Below, one piece after another: positions 43,090 through 54,830 of a stretch of DNA of 64,000 bases. The notes beneath the pieces are model-generated. The model was not told the origin of the DNA, did no database searches, and was given only the letters and a program-made list of their open reading frames with translations. Positions within the stretch are counted from its first letter, which is position 1. The number at the start of each line of letters is the position of its first letter. The translations under genes were made by a program, and so were the position numbers. Source of the DNA: Alviniconcha marisindica (lineage: Eukaryota; Mollusca; Gastropoda; Provannidae); NCBI GenBank assembly GCA_018857735.1, contig JABMCL010002768.1, forward strand, positions 27,501 to 91,500, read 5' to 3'.

Positions 43090-43515
43090 GTCAAGACTGG
43101 GCCTAAAACACCAACTTACTTACTTACTTACTTACTTACCTTCAGTCAAGACTGGGCCTAAAACACCAACTTACTTACTTACTTACCACCTTTCAAGACT
43201 GGTCTAAAACACTAAGTTACTTACCACCTTTCAAGACTGGTCTAAAACACCAAGTTACTTACCACCTTTCAAGACTGGTCTAAAACACCAAGTTACTTAC
43301 TTACCACTTTCAAGACTGGGCGTAAAACATCAAGTTACTTACTTACTTACCACCTTTCAAGATTGGTGCGCAATATTATTCATACATTGTGTTCCACAAA
43401 AATGTTACTTGCCACCTTTCAAGACTGGTCTAAAACACCAAGTTACTTACTTACCACTTTCAAGACTGGGCGTAAAACATCAAGTTACTTACTTACTTAC
43501 CACCTTTCAAGGCCG
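42561..43515. repeat. (CTTA)n and (CTTG)n arrays separated by LINE-tail units
   Basis: Blocks of ttac tetranucleotides, up to about 130 bp long, and one (TTGC)n block (42751-42802) alternate with gactgg(g)cctaaaacacca, preceded by tttcaa or tca. The separator matches the end of the gactgggcgtaaaacacc LINE tail. At 43180-43500 the CTTA stretches shorten and the separators become the main repeat. Long Leu/Thr/Tyr frames are artefacts. Confidence 0.93.
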
Positions 43516-43689
43516 GTGCGCAACAAGTCGATTGATGTGCTGATGAAGAAACATGGCTGTGTTGTCCAGGCGACAAAAGCAAGTGTGTCGACATGGCCCC
43601 TGCTGCCTACACCACGTGGGACGAGGGTGGCGCCTCCCTCCACAATCCTCCACAACTCAACGGTGACCAGAGCATTTCCTTTCTCTCAC

Positions 43690-44575
43690 GTCTTCTTTCA
43701 ACTAGCCCATGTTACCCACAATGCTCCGGTGAACACTCATCTATCATAGCGTTATTTGTATCATCCCCTTCCCAGGCAGAAAAACCAAGTTCACAGCTGC
43801 GCTGTTCCTATCCGAATTTGCCGATCTCCTTGAACATAGCAGTCTTCTTGGTGGCGGGACCGTAATTGGGGGGAGATCCCAACGTGCACTTTGATCGGCC
43901 AGCTGATCCGACTACCGCTAGAGTTCTTGACCTTATTCAGTTGTTGGGCTTGTCACAGGCAGTAGTTTCCTGCTCATAGTCGAGCCACACCCTTGATCCG
44001 CGTATCTACAAGAAGGACGAGCAGATATTTCGATCTGTCTCTCCACGCCACACCCTGTCCTCAAACCGGAACCGCCAGTGGTGTGCTACATGAACGTCGC
44101 CGACCCGCCTCCGTGCTGTCCCGTGGTCCAGACCACAAACAATCGTCGCGGCATTGACAAGTCTCAGTTCCAGACAGACATCACTTTGACGATCAGTAGC
44201 CAGCCTCCCTCCACAGTCGACGACTTCAACTGTCCGCTGAGGACTGTCCTCGACGTTAACGCCCGGCTACACGCCGCGAGATGATCCAGCGCAAGTCCGC
44301 TTCGTGCTACAGCTCTGTGACGTGCCTTGAGGAAGGAGAGGCGTTGGGCCTCAGTGGTTGGCCTCCGGTCCAACACCACTTTACCGTGCTTGTGGCTCAA
44401 GCCAAGACCGGCTTCAGCAGTTTCACGGTAGCGGTGGCCAAATCATGTAAGCAATGGTTTCGGCTGACAGGAAGCTTGGCGGGGAACGCGACATTTTTTT
44501 CCTTTTTCGCCCATCTGCCCCCTAGGCCAGTTTCCGCTATGTTTTCGGACCTCTTTGGCTCGACTCCCTGATGCC
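43690..44575 (+). pseudogene. LINE endonuclease-domain fragment
   Basis: With frame changes, the plus strand reads GRKTKFTAALFLSEFADLLE, then HSSLLGG, VIGGDPNVHFDRP, TARVLDLIQLLGLSQAVV, HTLDPRIYKKDEQIFRSVS, and VVQTT and TLTISSQPPSTVDDFNCPL-like sequence. The order corresponds to the second half of a LINE apurinic-type endonuclease (GDFN motif, here GDPN; then the HTLDL motif, here HTLDP) and the linker to RT. The SDH catalytic motif is degraded (SSNRNRQW in its place). At least three frameshifts and several stops; inactive. Upstream sequence to about 43530 is unclassified. Confidence 0.68.
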
Positions 44576-44754
44576 ATTGACCAGCATGCTTGTATTTCTC
44601 CTCCCGCTGATTATTGTCAGTGAAAACCTATTCTGTGGTTTTCTATTGACTTGCATTCATACTGTTATAGAAAAACATCTGTGTAATCATGCAGAGAATG
44701 TCAGTCCCCCAAACCTGTGATCTCGATTGCCCTGGTTTTGATTGATATTATTAA

Positions 44755-45220
44755 TGACTGTCTTTCATGGTTCTGTAACAGATTCTTTGAAACAGGCCGG
44801 TGTCAAATGTCTTTCATGGTTCTGTAACAGAGTCGTTGAAACAGGCCATCTGTAACAGAGTCGTTGAAACAGGCCGGTGTCAAATGTCTTTCATGGTTCT
44901 GTAACAGAGTCGTTGAAACAGGCCATCTGTAACAGAGTCGTTGAAACAGGCCGGTGTCAAATGTCTTTCATGGTTCTGTAACAGAGTCGTTGAAACAGGC
45001 CATCTGTAACAGAGTCGTTGAAACAGGCCATCTTTAACAGAGTCGTTGAAACAGGCCGGTGTCAAATGTCTTTCATAGTTCTGTAACAGTCGTTGAAACA
45101 GGTCGGTGTCAAATGTCTTCATGGTTCTGTAACAGAGTCGTTGAAACAGGCCATATGTAACAGAGTCGTTGAAACAGGCCATCTTTAACAGAGTCGTTGA
45201 AACAGGCCGGTGTCAAACCT
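44755..45220. repeat. Compound 27/49/76-bp minisatellite
   Basis: Built from two modules: tctgtaacagagtcgttgaa with acaggcc, and ggtgtcaaatgtctttcatg. Anchors tctttcatggt lie at 44761, 44810, 44886 and about 44963. Modules combine in different numbers. Confidence 0.9.
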
Positions 45221-45309
45221 CTCATGGAGAACCTCTCTCTTGATCCCAACATTCTTAGAAGTGTGGAAACTTCTTTTTTTGTTTTTTGTTTGTTTTTTGT
45301 TTAGTACTT

Positions 45310-45612
45310 TATTGTCCCTTGGGGCAAATTCGGGTCGTCTTATCCTCGTAAGGTATAGCAGCGCTACCCGTTCCTATTGGTATGTGCAGTCTTTTCGTCT
45401 GTCCAAACAATGGTACGGCTGACAGTTTTGGGATGTGCACACAGGTGTGGATGCATGTGATTGCACACAGGGGCTGTACGGGCACCGTAAGAGAGTCCAC
45501 TCTGGAAGCTGAGTGTGGATGGAAAATCCCTTGCCGCACCGGGGATTCGAACCCGCGTCGGTATTGCGCCGGGCTTTTCAATCGGACGCTCTACTAACTG
45601 TGCTATCTCCGC
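45310..45612 (-). mobile_element. tRNA-derived SINE, family B
   Basis: The minus strand starts ggggcggagatagcacagtt (A box region), then gacgcgggttcgaatcccc (B box), followed by a body with agcttccagagtggactctc, gtaccattgtttggacagac and a 3' end near cccgaatttgccccaaggga caataaa. The head is unlike family A, so it is a second SINE lineage. An eroded relative is at 18441-18590. The copy is flanked by (AT)n. Confidence 0.8.
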
Positions 45613-46009
<397 letters not shown>

Positions 46010-46637
46010 AAAGTGACAAGAAAGACGTTAAATGAAGTGTTGTAGTGTATATATTCATGTAATTAGCTGGGCTTTATCTGTCGGGTCTATAGCTTTGCAT
46101 TATGTGCATCGGGCTCACGTAAGGTGTAGGCGCTTTTAAAGTATTCTTTCACTTTACATTATTGCATTGATTTTTCTAAATATTCTTTTACTTTACATTA
46201 TGGCACTGACGTTTCAAGTATTCTTTTACTTTACATTATGGTATTGACTTTTTCTCTGCGTAATTTTGACTGGGCTCAAAGCTCTAACTAACTAACTAAC
46301 AAATCTGTGTAATTATTGGTCTCTTCCATACTTTTTTTCTTTTCTTTTTCGGTTAGTGTCACTGATATCGCTCTATACATTCCCCATTATTATTATGGAA
46401 GACTGTTGCGAAAAAAACACTTAGCGACTACTGAAGAAAGACATTGACAATCTTGTATGAGGGGAAACAGAGTCATGAGCGATTAGGCCGGCTGTTGAAA
46501 AAGGCAGTTAGACAAGACTGCCAGGGAAGATATATTAACAGAGGATACTTAGAGCGCCTAGCCGTCACAGGCCCTAAGCGTTTACACATTCTTTTAATGC
46601 ACATAGTTTCAGAATTCAAAGCATACAACACGAACGC

Positions 46638-46639
<2 letters not shown>
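46010..46639. other. Spacer with short repeats
   Basis: Three copies of tattcttttactttacatta-like sequence recur at about 46142-46235. A LINE-tail-like gactgggctcaaagctctaa ctaactaactaac lies at 46269-46303. No gene is recognised. Confidence 0.5.
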
Positions 46640-47680
<1,041 letters not shown>

Positions 47681-47690
<10 letters not shown>

Positions 47691-47709
47691 TGTGTGTGTG
47701 TGTGTGTTG

Positions 47710-47753
<44 letters not shown>

Positions 47754-47758
47754 TTGTG

Positions 47759-47793
<35 letters not shown>
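47681..47793. repeat. (TG)n, (CGTG)n, (TG)n compound microsatellite
   Basis: TG dinucleotides, then about ten gcgt units, then TG again. Confidence 0.97.
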
Positions 47794-48948
47794 CGAGTGT
47801 GACACTACTGAATACCAAAAAGGGGAAAAGGAGGAAGGAAAGGAAAAGAAAAAGTACACAAAAAGCGGGGGGAGAAGAAAGGAAAAGGAGGGGGAAAAGG
47901 GGGTAAAGGGGAAGGGGAGAAAAAAAAATCCATATATTTTTAATGTTATTAAAATGCGTTAATAAGTGAACTGATGCAAATGTGGGTGTGCATATGTCTA
48001 TTACTTGCGCTGCTGAGACTTTGTTGCAGACATGTACTCCTATATTTAGAGCCGCTGTAGTAACTCTTTACTTAGTTTACTTCCGCTACTATACGTAACT
48101 ATAACTGTAACTGTAACTATAATTATGCTAGAAGTTGTTTATGTCACGCTTGTATTCCCATGTGACGAGAGTATTTGTTGTTGCTTTTTGAAGTATTGTT
48201 AGCAACGTTGTCAGCTTGAAAATTGCTGTAACATTATAAAATCATCTTCATTTAGAAAACCTGTTGAACTTTCATGGTGGTATTCCCGCTCGGCGAGTAC
48301 TGTTTGTTGACCAACGAGCGTGTGTGTGTAACTGAGTTCACTATGACTAAGACAGCGCTGCTACCGACGCTCAGTCGTCTTGCTCCTTTTTTGACGCGCA
48401 CCCTTCGAACAACTGTCGTAATGTGATCTATCGCTACATTGGTGTGAAGTCTCTAGATTTTTCATTTATATTTCGCATTGATGAATTTAGTCTGGTCGAG
48501 GTCATGAACTACATGAACGCTGTCGTTATATAAGCAAGGAGCTGCTATTTACTATTATAATCATTTCCCCAGTTCATGTTTACTGACCTTTCGTGATACT
48601 TAAATATCGGAGGAGGGTTCGGTTAGACACATCCATTGTTTGGCAGAGAATGTAGCTGTGAAGAATAAGTCATTAATACTGTTTGGCTGGGAGAGCAAAA
48701 CCACACATAATCACCCATGGTGTTTATCGTAACCTGTTTCTTTTTTCTCTTTTTTTTTCACCTTGTTATACCTCGTCGTTGTTGCTACTAAGTGTTACTT
48801 CATACTGTCAATTGAGCAGTTTTTGTATCTATACTTCCTTTGTCACCCATTTTCTATCTATCTTGCTCTCCTGCCACAGTTGCATGACGTATAATCTTCC
48901 ACCCATGGCCGTGTTTCTATTTTACCTTTCTTTGAAAGGCATTACATA
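47794..48948. other. Possible 5' region of the 48949 LINE; purine-rich tract
   Basis: 47817-47930 is a strongly purine-rich stretch (aaaaggggaaaaggaggaag and similar). 47960-48948 is unique in the window, without an ORF1-type frame, and may hold the 5' UTR of the LINE. The 5' terminus and target-site duplication were not identified. Confidence 0.4.
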
Positions 48949-51900
48949 ATGACAATAGGTATCTCTTTATATAGGGCTAGGGCGGGAGGATTCCATGACA
49001 GGGCGGCCCAGTTGTCAGTTTCTAAACTAGCGTTTATTTCTGCCTCAGAAATATGGCCGTTTTTAGTATTATATCTGGAAGGTAGCAGAGGCATTAATGT
49101 TGCACTGATACTATTCATGTTGTTAAATAATAATCAAGCGTCCGACGACCTGCATACATACAAGGACCGAAATGAGACCTCTGAAACGTTTACGCCTGAT
49201 TATTCATATGTAGATACCCGCAAACAAGTCCCCGATATAAAATCCTTTTGTTTTACCGTGTTACCGCTTATAATTATTCAGCTGTTGCTTCAAACCGCTG
49301 GTGACATTCACCTCAACCCAGGACCCCCTTGCAGAGCACAGCCCAAAGAGTTATCAATAATTCACATAAATGCCCGTAGTCTTCGTCGTAAACTAGATTT
49401 ACTCGACAGTGAAGTAACAGATCATGATGTCATTACTATATCAGAGACATGGTTATCGGCAGATATTAAAAATGAAGAAATTTCAATCAATGGGTATCAT
49501 CCACCGGTACGTAAAGACCGATCTGACGATCCGCACGGAGGAGTGGCAATTTATGTTAAGAACAGTCTCATTTGTAAAGAGAAGCATGACCTGTCTATTC
49601 CCCAACTAGAAGCAGTCTGGATAGAGACGAAGATTGGCCAAGATAAGTTGCTAATAGGATCCTTTTACAGACCTCCAAACTCAAAATCTGACCATTGGGA
49701 CTTAATAGACCAGTCTATTAAAAACGTGTCTAGTACTCCACATAAATTCATAGTGCTCGGGGATTTCAACACAAACTTTTTAAGTAACCCGTCTCCTCAG
49801 CTCCTAGATGTTATCAACTTCAATAACCTACAGCAAGTAGTAACTCATCCCACACGCATTACAGAAACGTCAGCCACATTGCTAGATCTTGTACTCACCT
49901 CTTGTACCGACATAATTAGTCATGTTGACGTTCTTCCACCAGTCTGTAGTGACCATTCAGTGCCGTGCGTAAAATTAATTCATAAAATAAAGCATAGCCC
50001 TTCATTCAAACGTACTATTTATGATTATAGAAAACTCGACGTTGAAAAACTATCTAACGAGCTCTCTAATGTTAGGTGGATGGATATTGTATCTCTACAT
50101 AGCATAGAAGAGGCAGCACAACTCTTTTCTGACACTTTACACAATACGGCAAAAAAATGTATGCCTGTAAAAACAATTAGTGTTCGGCAGTGCGACAAAC
50201 CATGGATAACTGAAGAAATTAAACAAATGATAAGAAACAAAAATAAGCTACACAAAAAAGCTAAAATATTTAATACCGACCAGTCGTGGAAATGCTTTAG
50301 ACAAATCAGGAACGATCTAACCTACGCCATAAGGAAAAGGAAATTAGATTATTTACAGGATTTAGACAATCGTGCGTCTTCCAGCGCGACATTCGGTACC
50401 AAAAACTGGTGGAAACTAGTAAAGTCATTCATGATCAACAAAGCATCTGATCCAGACGTAATACCACCATTAGAAAAAGATGGAGTTACTTATTATACTA
50501 ACAAAGAGAAGGCGACTATACTTAACCAATTCTTCATCAACCAATCAACTATTGAAGACAACGATGATGTTCCAGATGTACCAGAACTATTAACGAGTAT
50601 AAATCAAATACATTTGAGTGTAGAAGAAGTAAATAATACTCTTACAAAATTAAGCACAGCAAAGGCGACAGGCCCTGATCAAATACATAATATAATTTTT
50701 TTTAAATAGCGCTGGAATCATATCTGAACCATTAACTTTTCTCTTCAATCGATCACTTAATGAAGGAATTTTTCCCACAGTCTGGAAAACAGCACACGTT
50801 ACACCAGTTCATAAAAAGGGTAACAAAGAACAGTGTACTAACTACCGTCCTATATCTTTGCTAAGTTTCGTAGGAAAAACTCTAGAAAAATGTGTTCATC
50901 GCCATGTGTCTAATTACTTAAACGCAAACCAAATAATAACACCGTCACAATCAGGATTCACTCCAAAAGATTCAACCGTGTACCAGTTACTAAGTATATA
51001 CGATGACTTTTGTAAGTCATTTGACAGTGAATTAACTACTCAAGCAATTTTCTTTGACATATCTAAAGCGTTCGATAAAGTATGGCACCGAGGCTTACTA
51101 CGGAAATTGCAAGCTATCGGAATTAGAGGTACTTTACTTCATTGGTTCGAAAACTATTTGGCCGAACGTAAACAGGCTGTGGTACTCCACGGTAGCAGAT
51201 CTGATTACTTAACTGTACCTGCAGGTGTCCCACAGGGCTCAGTCTAGGACCTCTTCTGTTCCTTATCTACATAAATGACATTGTTGAAGACATCGAATCA
51301 GTTATTAAGCTTTTCGCAGATGACACTAGTATGTATTTGTGCTTAGAAAATCCACACATCCGAGCTGAAATTCTAAACAATGATCTTGAAAAAATAACGC
51401 AATGGGCAAATAAATGGAAAATTGAGTTTAACGAAAGGAAGACAACTGATGAACATAACCAGGAACAAAAACCACCAATTTCAATCACTGAATTTTGGAA
51501 GGACTATTTTAGAAGACACTCATAGCCATAAACATTTAGGAATCATTTATCAAAACAACTGTAAATGGGAGAGTCATATTAAAATGTTAATTGCAAAATG
51601 TAGATGTCAAGTCGCTTGCCTAAGATCGTTTAAATATCGTCTTAGCAGAAAAGCTCTTGAAACCATGTATAGGTCTTTTATATTACCGCAGTTAGATTAC
51701 GCCGACGTCATTTGGGATAATTGTAGTCTGAAATTAGCAGAAGAACTGGAAAGTCTACACCTCGATGCAAGTAAGAACCATTATAGGAGCTGTTCGCGGA
51801 ACAAGTCACCAGAAACTATACACTGAATCAGGGTTTACGACTTTACGAGAAAGACGCTTCAGACACAAAATTATTATGTACCACAAGATTGTTCAAGAAA

Positions 51901-52466
51901 ATACCCCGACTTACTTGAAAGAACATTTACCCCCCCTTGTTTCCTCAACTAATCCATACCATCGACGACGACCACTCCAACGACAGGTACCAAAACATAA
52001 GACTGAGACTTACAGGCAATAATTTTTCCCATCGACAACTACACTGTGGAATAATTTACCAGAAAACATACAGCGAACAGAATCAATTAGTCAAGTTAAA
52101 CACTTCCTCTCCAGAAATGACACAAATCCCCCGCCTTTCTTTTACAACGGTAATCGAAAAGCACAGATAACACATTGCAGACTCCGTCTTGGAATAAGCG
52201 ACCTAAATTACGACCTATTAAACAGACACTTAACAAATAGCTCTTGTGATTGTGGAGAAAGAAAAGAAACATCTGAACACTACATTCTACACTGCCCACG
52301 TTTTACACACGTACGTCAAAACACCATATTCAGACTCCCTGCAAATTTGCTAAACATTACTACCCTCCTGCAAGGGGATCCAAACATATCAAACAATATG
52401 AACTCATTAATATATAAAGCTGTCCAAGATTTCATCACCCAGTCCGGCCGTTTTTCCATGGAATGA
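48949..52466 (+). pseudogene. Near full-length LINE ORF2: 2A-like motif, endonuclease, reverse transcriptase
   Basis: The 586-codon first block (48949-50709) starts with a leader containing a hydrophobic segment (about residues 100-114, FCFTVLPLIIIQLLL). It is followed directly by GDIHLNPGP (residues 118-126), a 2A-like ribosome-skipping motif with H for the usual E. The apurinic-type endonuclease follows with HINARS, SETWL, GSFYRPP, GDFN, THPTR, LDLVLTS and SDH, all catalytic motifs present. The RT follows: NYRPISLLSFVGKTLEKCVH, FDISKAFDKVWH (motif A), AGVPQGSV (motif B) and KLFADDTS (motif C, near 51310). A CDCGERKETSEHYILHC knuckle closes the C-terminus before a TGA at 52464. Frame changes occur near 50700 (T run), 51245, about 51445 and 51770, and an in-frame TAA lies near 52020. 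It acts as a nuclear target-primed retrotransposition enzyme in intact relatives. CR1/L2 superfamily by inference; the start codon is uncertain. Confidence 0.85.
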
Positions 52467-52734
52467 CAAACTCAAATAAATAGTTACTGGCAGCGCATAA
52501 GAGCATTCTCTCTCTCTCTCTCTCTCTCTCTCGCTCTCTCTCTCTTGATTTCTGATTGATTTTTGTCGTTGTTTCATGTTGTTTAATATAACATACATAC
52601 CCGTTGTTGCAAAATGAATTAATTAGTAAATTATGTTTGTGAACATTTACTATAAGCCTAGCTTGTTTAATGCTCATACAATGATTTTGATTGTCCATAT
52701 TTTCATGAATGTAAATAAACTTTGTTTAAACCAA
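52467..52734 (+). mobile_element. 3' UTR of the LINE at 48949
   Basis: Contains a (CT)n tract at 52508-52545 and ends gtaaataaactttgtttaaa cc followed by aa, matching the 3' end of the 12500-13341 copy. Sequence to the right is an unrelated minus-strand LINE, so the insertion junction is at about 52734. Confidence 0.8.
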
Positions 52735-52856
52735 GGGAGTAGAAGTGTGGCTGACAAAGTTTCAGTGATATGATCTGGGCAGTAGGCAGACTGAAGGGAG
52801 TAGAAGTGTGGCTGACAAAGTTTCAGTGATATGGTCTGGGCGGTAGGCAGACTGAA
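52735..52856 (-). mobile_element. LINE fragment, RT motif region, tandemly duplicated 61 bp
   Basis: The minus strand encodes LQSAYCPDHITETLSATLL, then a second imperfect copy (SLPTAQTISLKLCQPHFYS in another frame). The 61-bp unit gggagtagaagtgtggctga through gcagactgaa occurs twice. It is the left part of the element continuing at 53195. Confidence 0.7.
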
Positions 52857-53194
52857 ATACAAATTACGTCTAAATTCATGGAACACTAAATATTCACAGA
52901 ATGTGACATGCGTTTGTAAAAATATCTGTTAAACACATACTGCTTGAATGTCCTATTACCACAGAGTTATTTCAGAAACATGGATATGACTAATGCTTAC
53001 AACAATGTAGGAGATATTTTGTATAATACTGATGTTATCGCTAATATTGTCAAGTTGATTGTTCATAGTCCTGTGGAGAAATTAGTATAAATAATAATTA
53101 TATGTTTGTTGTTGTTTTTGTTTTTGTTTTTTGTTATTGTCTAATATCACCTCGATGCGAACAGACATGAAATAAAATATTGATTGATTGATTG
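52857..53194 (+). mobile_element. 5'-truncated LINE copy inserted with 12-bp target-site duplication
   Basis: The plus strand encodes HILLECPITTELFQKHGYD, then after a frame change TNAYNNVGDILYNTDVIANI VKLIVHSPVEKLV and a stop. A GTTTTT-rich UTR follows, then a tail ataaaatattgattgattga. The direct repeat aggcagactgaa lies at 52845-52856 and 53195-53206, exactly flanking it. This is a textbook target-primed insertion into the minus-strand LINE. Confidence 0.82.
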
Positions 53195-53460
53195 AGGCAG
53201 ACTGAAGGGTGTAGAAGAGATTATTGCTATCAAGATGTTGGGATAGTTGAAGGAGGGCAATCTTTTCAGTGAACTTGGAAAGGAACGGCAGGTTGGAGAC
53301 AGGCCAGTACAATAGTTCTTTAAATTTTCAGTGTCAAGAGAATTTTTTGTTGTGTTTTGTTTTGTTTTTGTTTTTGTTTTCCAACAAGGCCTGACAACGG
53401 CGGATTTGAATACAGAGGGATTGCTGCCTGTCAAAAGAGTCATTAATAACTGAAGTAAAG
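53195..53460 (-). mobile_element. LINE fragment, RT N-terminal motifs
   Basis: The minus strand reads [20 protein letters not shown], then YWPVSNLPFLSKFTEKIALL, QLSQHLDSNNLFYTLQSA, i.e. RT motifs 1-2a. Together with 52735-52856 (LQSAYCPDHITE) it forms one element of the same family as 46764-47690. A GTTTT-rich interruption lies at 53341-53378. Confidence 0.75.
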
Positions 53461-53461
53461 G

Positions 53462-53519
<58 letters not shown>

Positions 53520-53520
53520 T

Positions 53521-53566
<46 letters not shown>

Positions 53567-53596
53567 GTGTATATGTGTGCATGCGTGCGTGCGTGC

Positions 53597-53656
<60 letters not shown>
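53462..53656. repeat. (TG)n, (GA)n, (GACA)n, (TG)n cluster
   Basis: TG 53463-53517, GA then gaca to 53566, CGTG steps at 53578-53595, then TG to 53655. Confidence 0.97.
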
Positions 53657-53658
<2 letters not shown>

Positions 53659-53755
53659 TGAAATGAACGTGTCCTTATGTCTCTGTAAGCGCTCTGGGCT
53701 CTCACGAGAAGGGCGCCATAAATAAATAAATAAATTATTATTATTATTATTAATA
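53657..53755 (+). mobile_element. Retroelement 3' tail
   Basis: The sequence tctctgtaagcgctctgggc, tctcacgagaagggcgccat followed by (AAAT)n and (ATT)n is a CR1/L2-type 3' end. No coding part is attached. Confidence 0.6.
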
Positions 53756-54110
53756 ATTGCCTGTTGGCCATTCTCGACAGAGCTTTCCCAAGTTTTCTGG
53801 CAGGAGTGTCTCGTAGAGACGACGGAATTGGTTTGGTACGTTTCCCATTCCTTGGTTCGCTTGAGCTGTCAGCTGGCATACTTGCAGTATTGAGTCCTCT
53901 GCTTGACCCATCTAAGACTTGCCCCGTTCCAGTCTGCATCCCTTTGTGTTTTTCACGGCTTCGTGTAGCGGGTTGTGGGGATTTTCGACGGCACTGAAGT
54001 ACGCTTTGACCTGCTCCACTTTCTGTCTGATTTGCACTGGTGGGAAGTGTGGCATACTTCAGTGCCGTTGAAAATCCCCACAACCCACCCCACGTAGCCG
54101 TAAAAGACAC
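53754..54110 (-). pseudogene. 5' ORF fragment of an RNase H-bearing LINE (probable ORF1)
   Basis: An ATG at 54110 on the minus strand opens about 119 codons: MSFTATWGGLWGFSTALKYA, then SGAGQSVLQCRRKSPQPATR, GMQTGTGQVLDGSSRGLNTA, SSLRDTPARKLGKALSRMAN. I associate this basic, Ser/Gly-rich sequence with the first ORF of the I/Nimb-like LINE whose RT lies at 54350-54830, but that link is from memory. The frame runs into TTA-repeat and tail sequence at 53754, so it is truncated. Most of it lies within a large inverted repeat (53916-54140). Confidence 0.5.
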
Positions 54111-54140
54111 GAAGGGATGCAGACTGGGACGGGGAAAGCC
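53916..54140. repeat. 86-bp inverted repeat with 53-bp spacer
   Basis: The left arm 53916-54001 and right arm 54055-54140 are complementary at 75 of 86 positions by hand count (for example left ggttgtggggattttcgacg against right cgttgaaaatccccacaacc). It spans the ORF1-like frame. The transcript would fold into a long hairpin. Confidence 0.85.
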
Positions 54141-54167
54141 TTAACTGTTAAGTGTTGTTTTGTAGCT

Positions 54168-54260
54168 TCATAAAGGGGTTACCCCGAAAATTGGCATGTT
54201 GTGTTTTATCCTAATAAATAGTGTTCTTTGAACCATTTGTGTGCTTGGATCGTGCACCAC
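54168..54260. repeat. Dispersed repeat, third copy
   Basis: The sequences ataaaggggttaccccgaaa, ggcatgttgtgttttatcc and tttgtgtgcttggatcgtgc match 32733-32830 and in part 26393-26430. Confidence 0.65.
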
Positions 54261-54349
54261 TATGTTTGTGTCTTGTCTGGACTGATGAGAGATCCGGTGT
54301 CGTGACACCATCAGTCGGGATTTGTTTTTTTGTTTTTTTTTTGTTTTTT

Positions 54350-54830
54350 GTTTGAATATATATGAGCCAATTATCTGCTAGTGTGAGAATCTTGCTGGAT
54401 CCATTTTGGTTCAGATCTGCCAGACCTTTGGTGTATACATTAAAAAGGACCGGCGAGAGCAGTGATCTTTGTGGTAGGCCCATTGTAGGCAGATGAAGAG
54501 TAGATCGCCAGTTCCCAAGCTGCGTAACCAGTTCTTTCCGGAGGCACTCCTATAATCCACTGGGTCAGTGTTAGGCTGACTCCATGTTGCATCAGCAGGT
54601 CCATCAGCAGCTTGAACTGGACGCTGTTGTGACCATCCTCGAGATCAGCTGCCCCAGCCGCTGTTGGTTCTTTCCTCTGGAATCCTCCATACACGTCATA
54701 TGCAAATACAGCTGCATTTTCCCATGTACATTTTTCTAGTCTGAACCCCTCCGCCCCCCCCGTCGTGTGCAGGGAGTATCTCCCTGTCCTCGGAGTGCTT
54801 GCGAGCTTCCTGAGCAAGCTGAGCAAGAAG
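54350..54830 (-). pseudogene. Reverse-transcriptase fragment of an I/Nimb-like LINE
   Basis: The minus strand reads FAYDVYGGFQRKEPTAAGAA, DLEDGHNSVQFKLLMDLL (motif A, DLED), QHGVSLTLTQWIIGVPPERT, then in a shifted frame MGLPQRSLLSPVLFNVYTKG (motif B; the usual PQGS is PQRS), LADLNQNGSSKILTLADNWL (motif C; ADD is changed to ADN). The altered catalytic ADD, the frameshift and the poly-T/poly-A interruption at 54325-54350 show it is dead. Order relative to the ORF1-like piece at 53754-54110 is reversed on the strand, so they are separate copies or a rearranged one. Confidence 0.75.

Noticed and set aside
42499..43161. 220-codon Leu/Thr/Tyr-rich frame
   Set aside because: Translation of (CTTA)n with LINE-tail stubs.
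45540..45612. A second tRNA gene
   Set aside because: Again a SINE head (family B) with a non-tRNA body.
53754..54830. One continuous I-type LINE on the minus strand
   Set aside because: The ORF1-like piece lies downstream of the RT piece on that strand, so the order is wrong for a single intact element.
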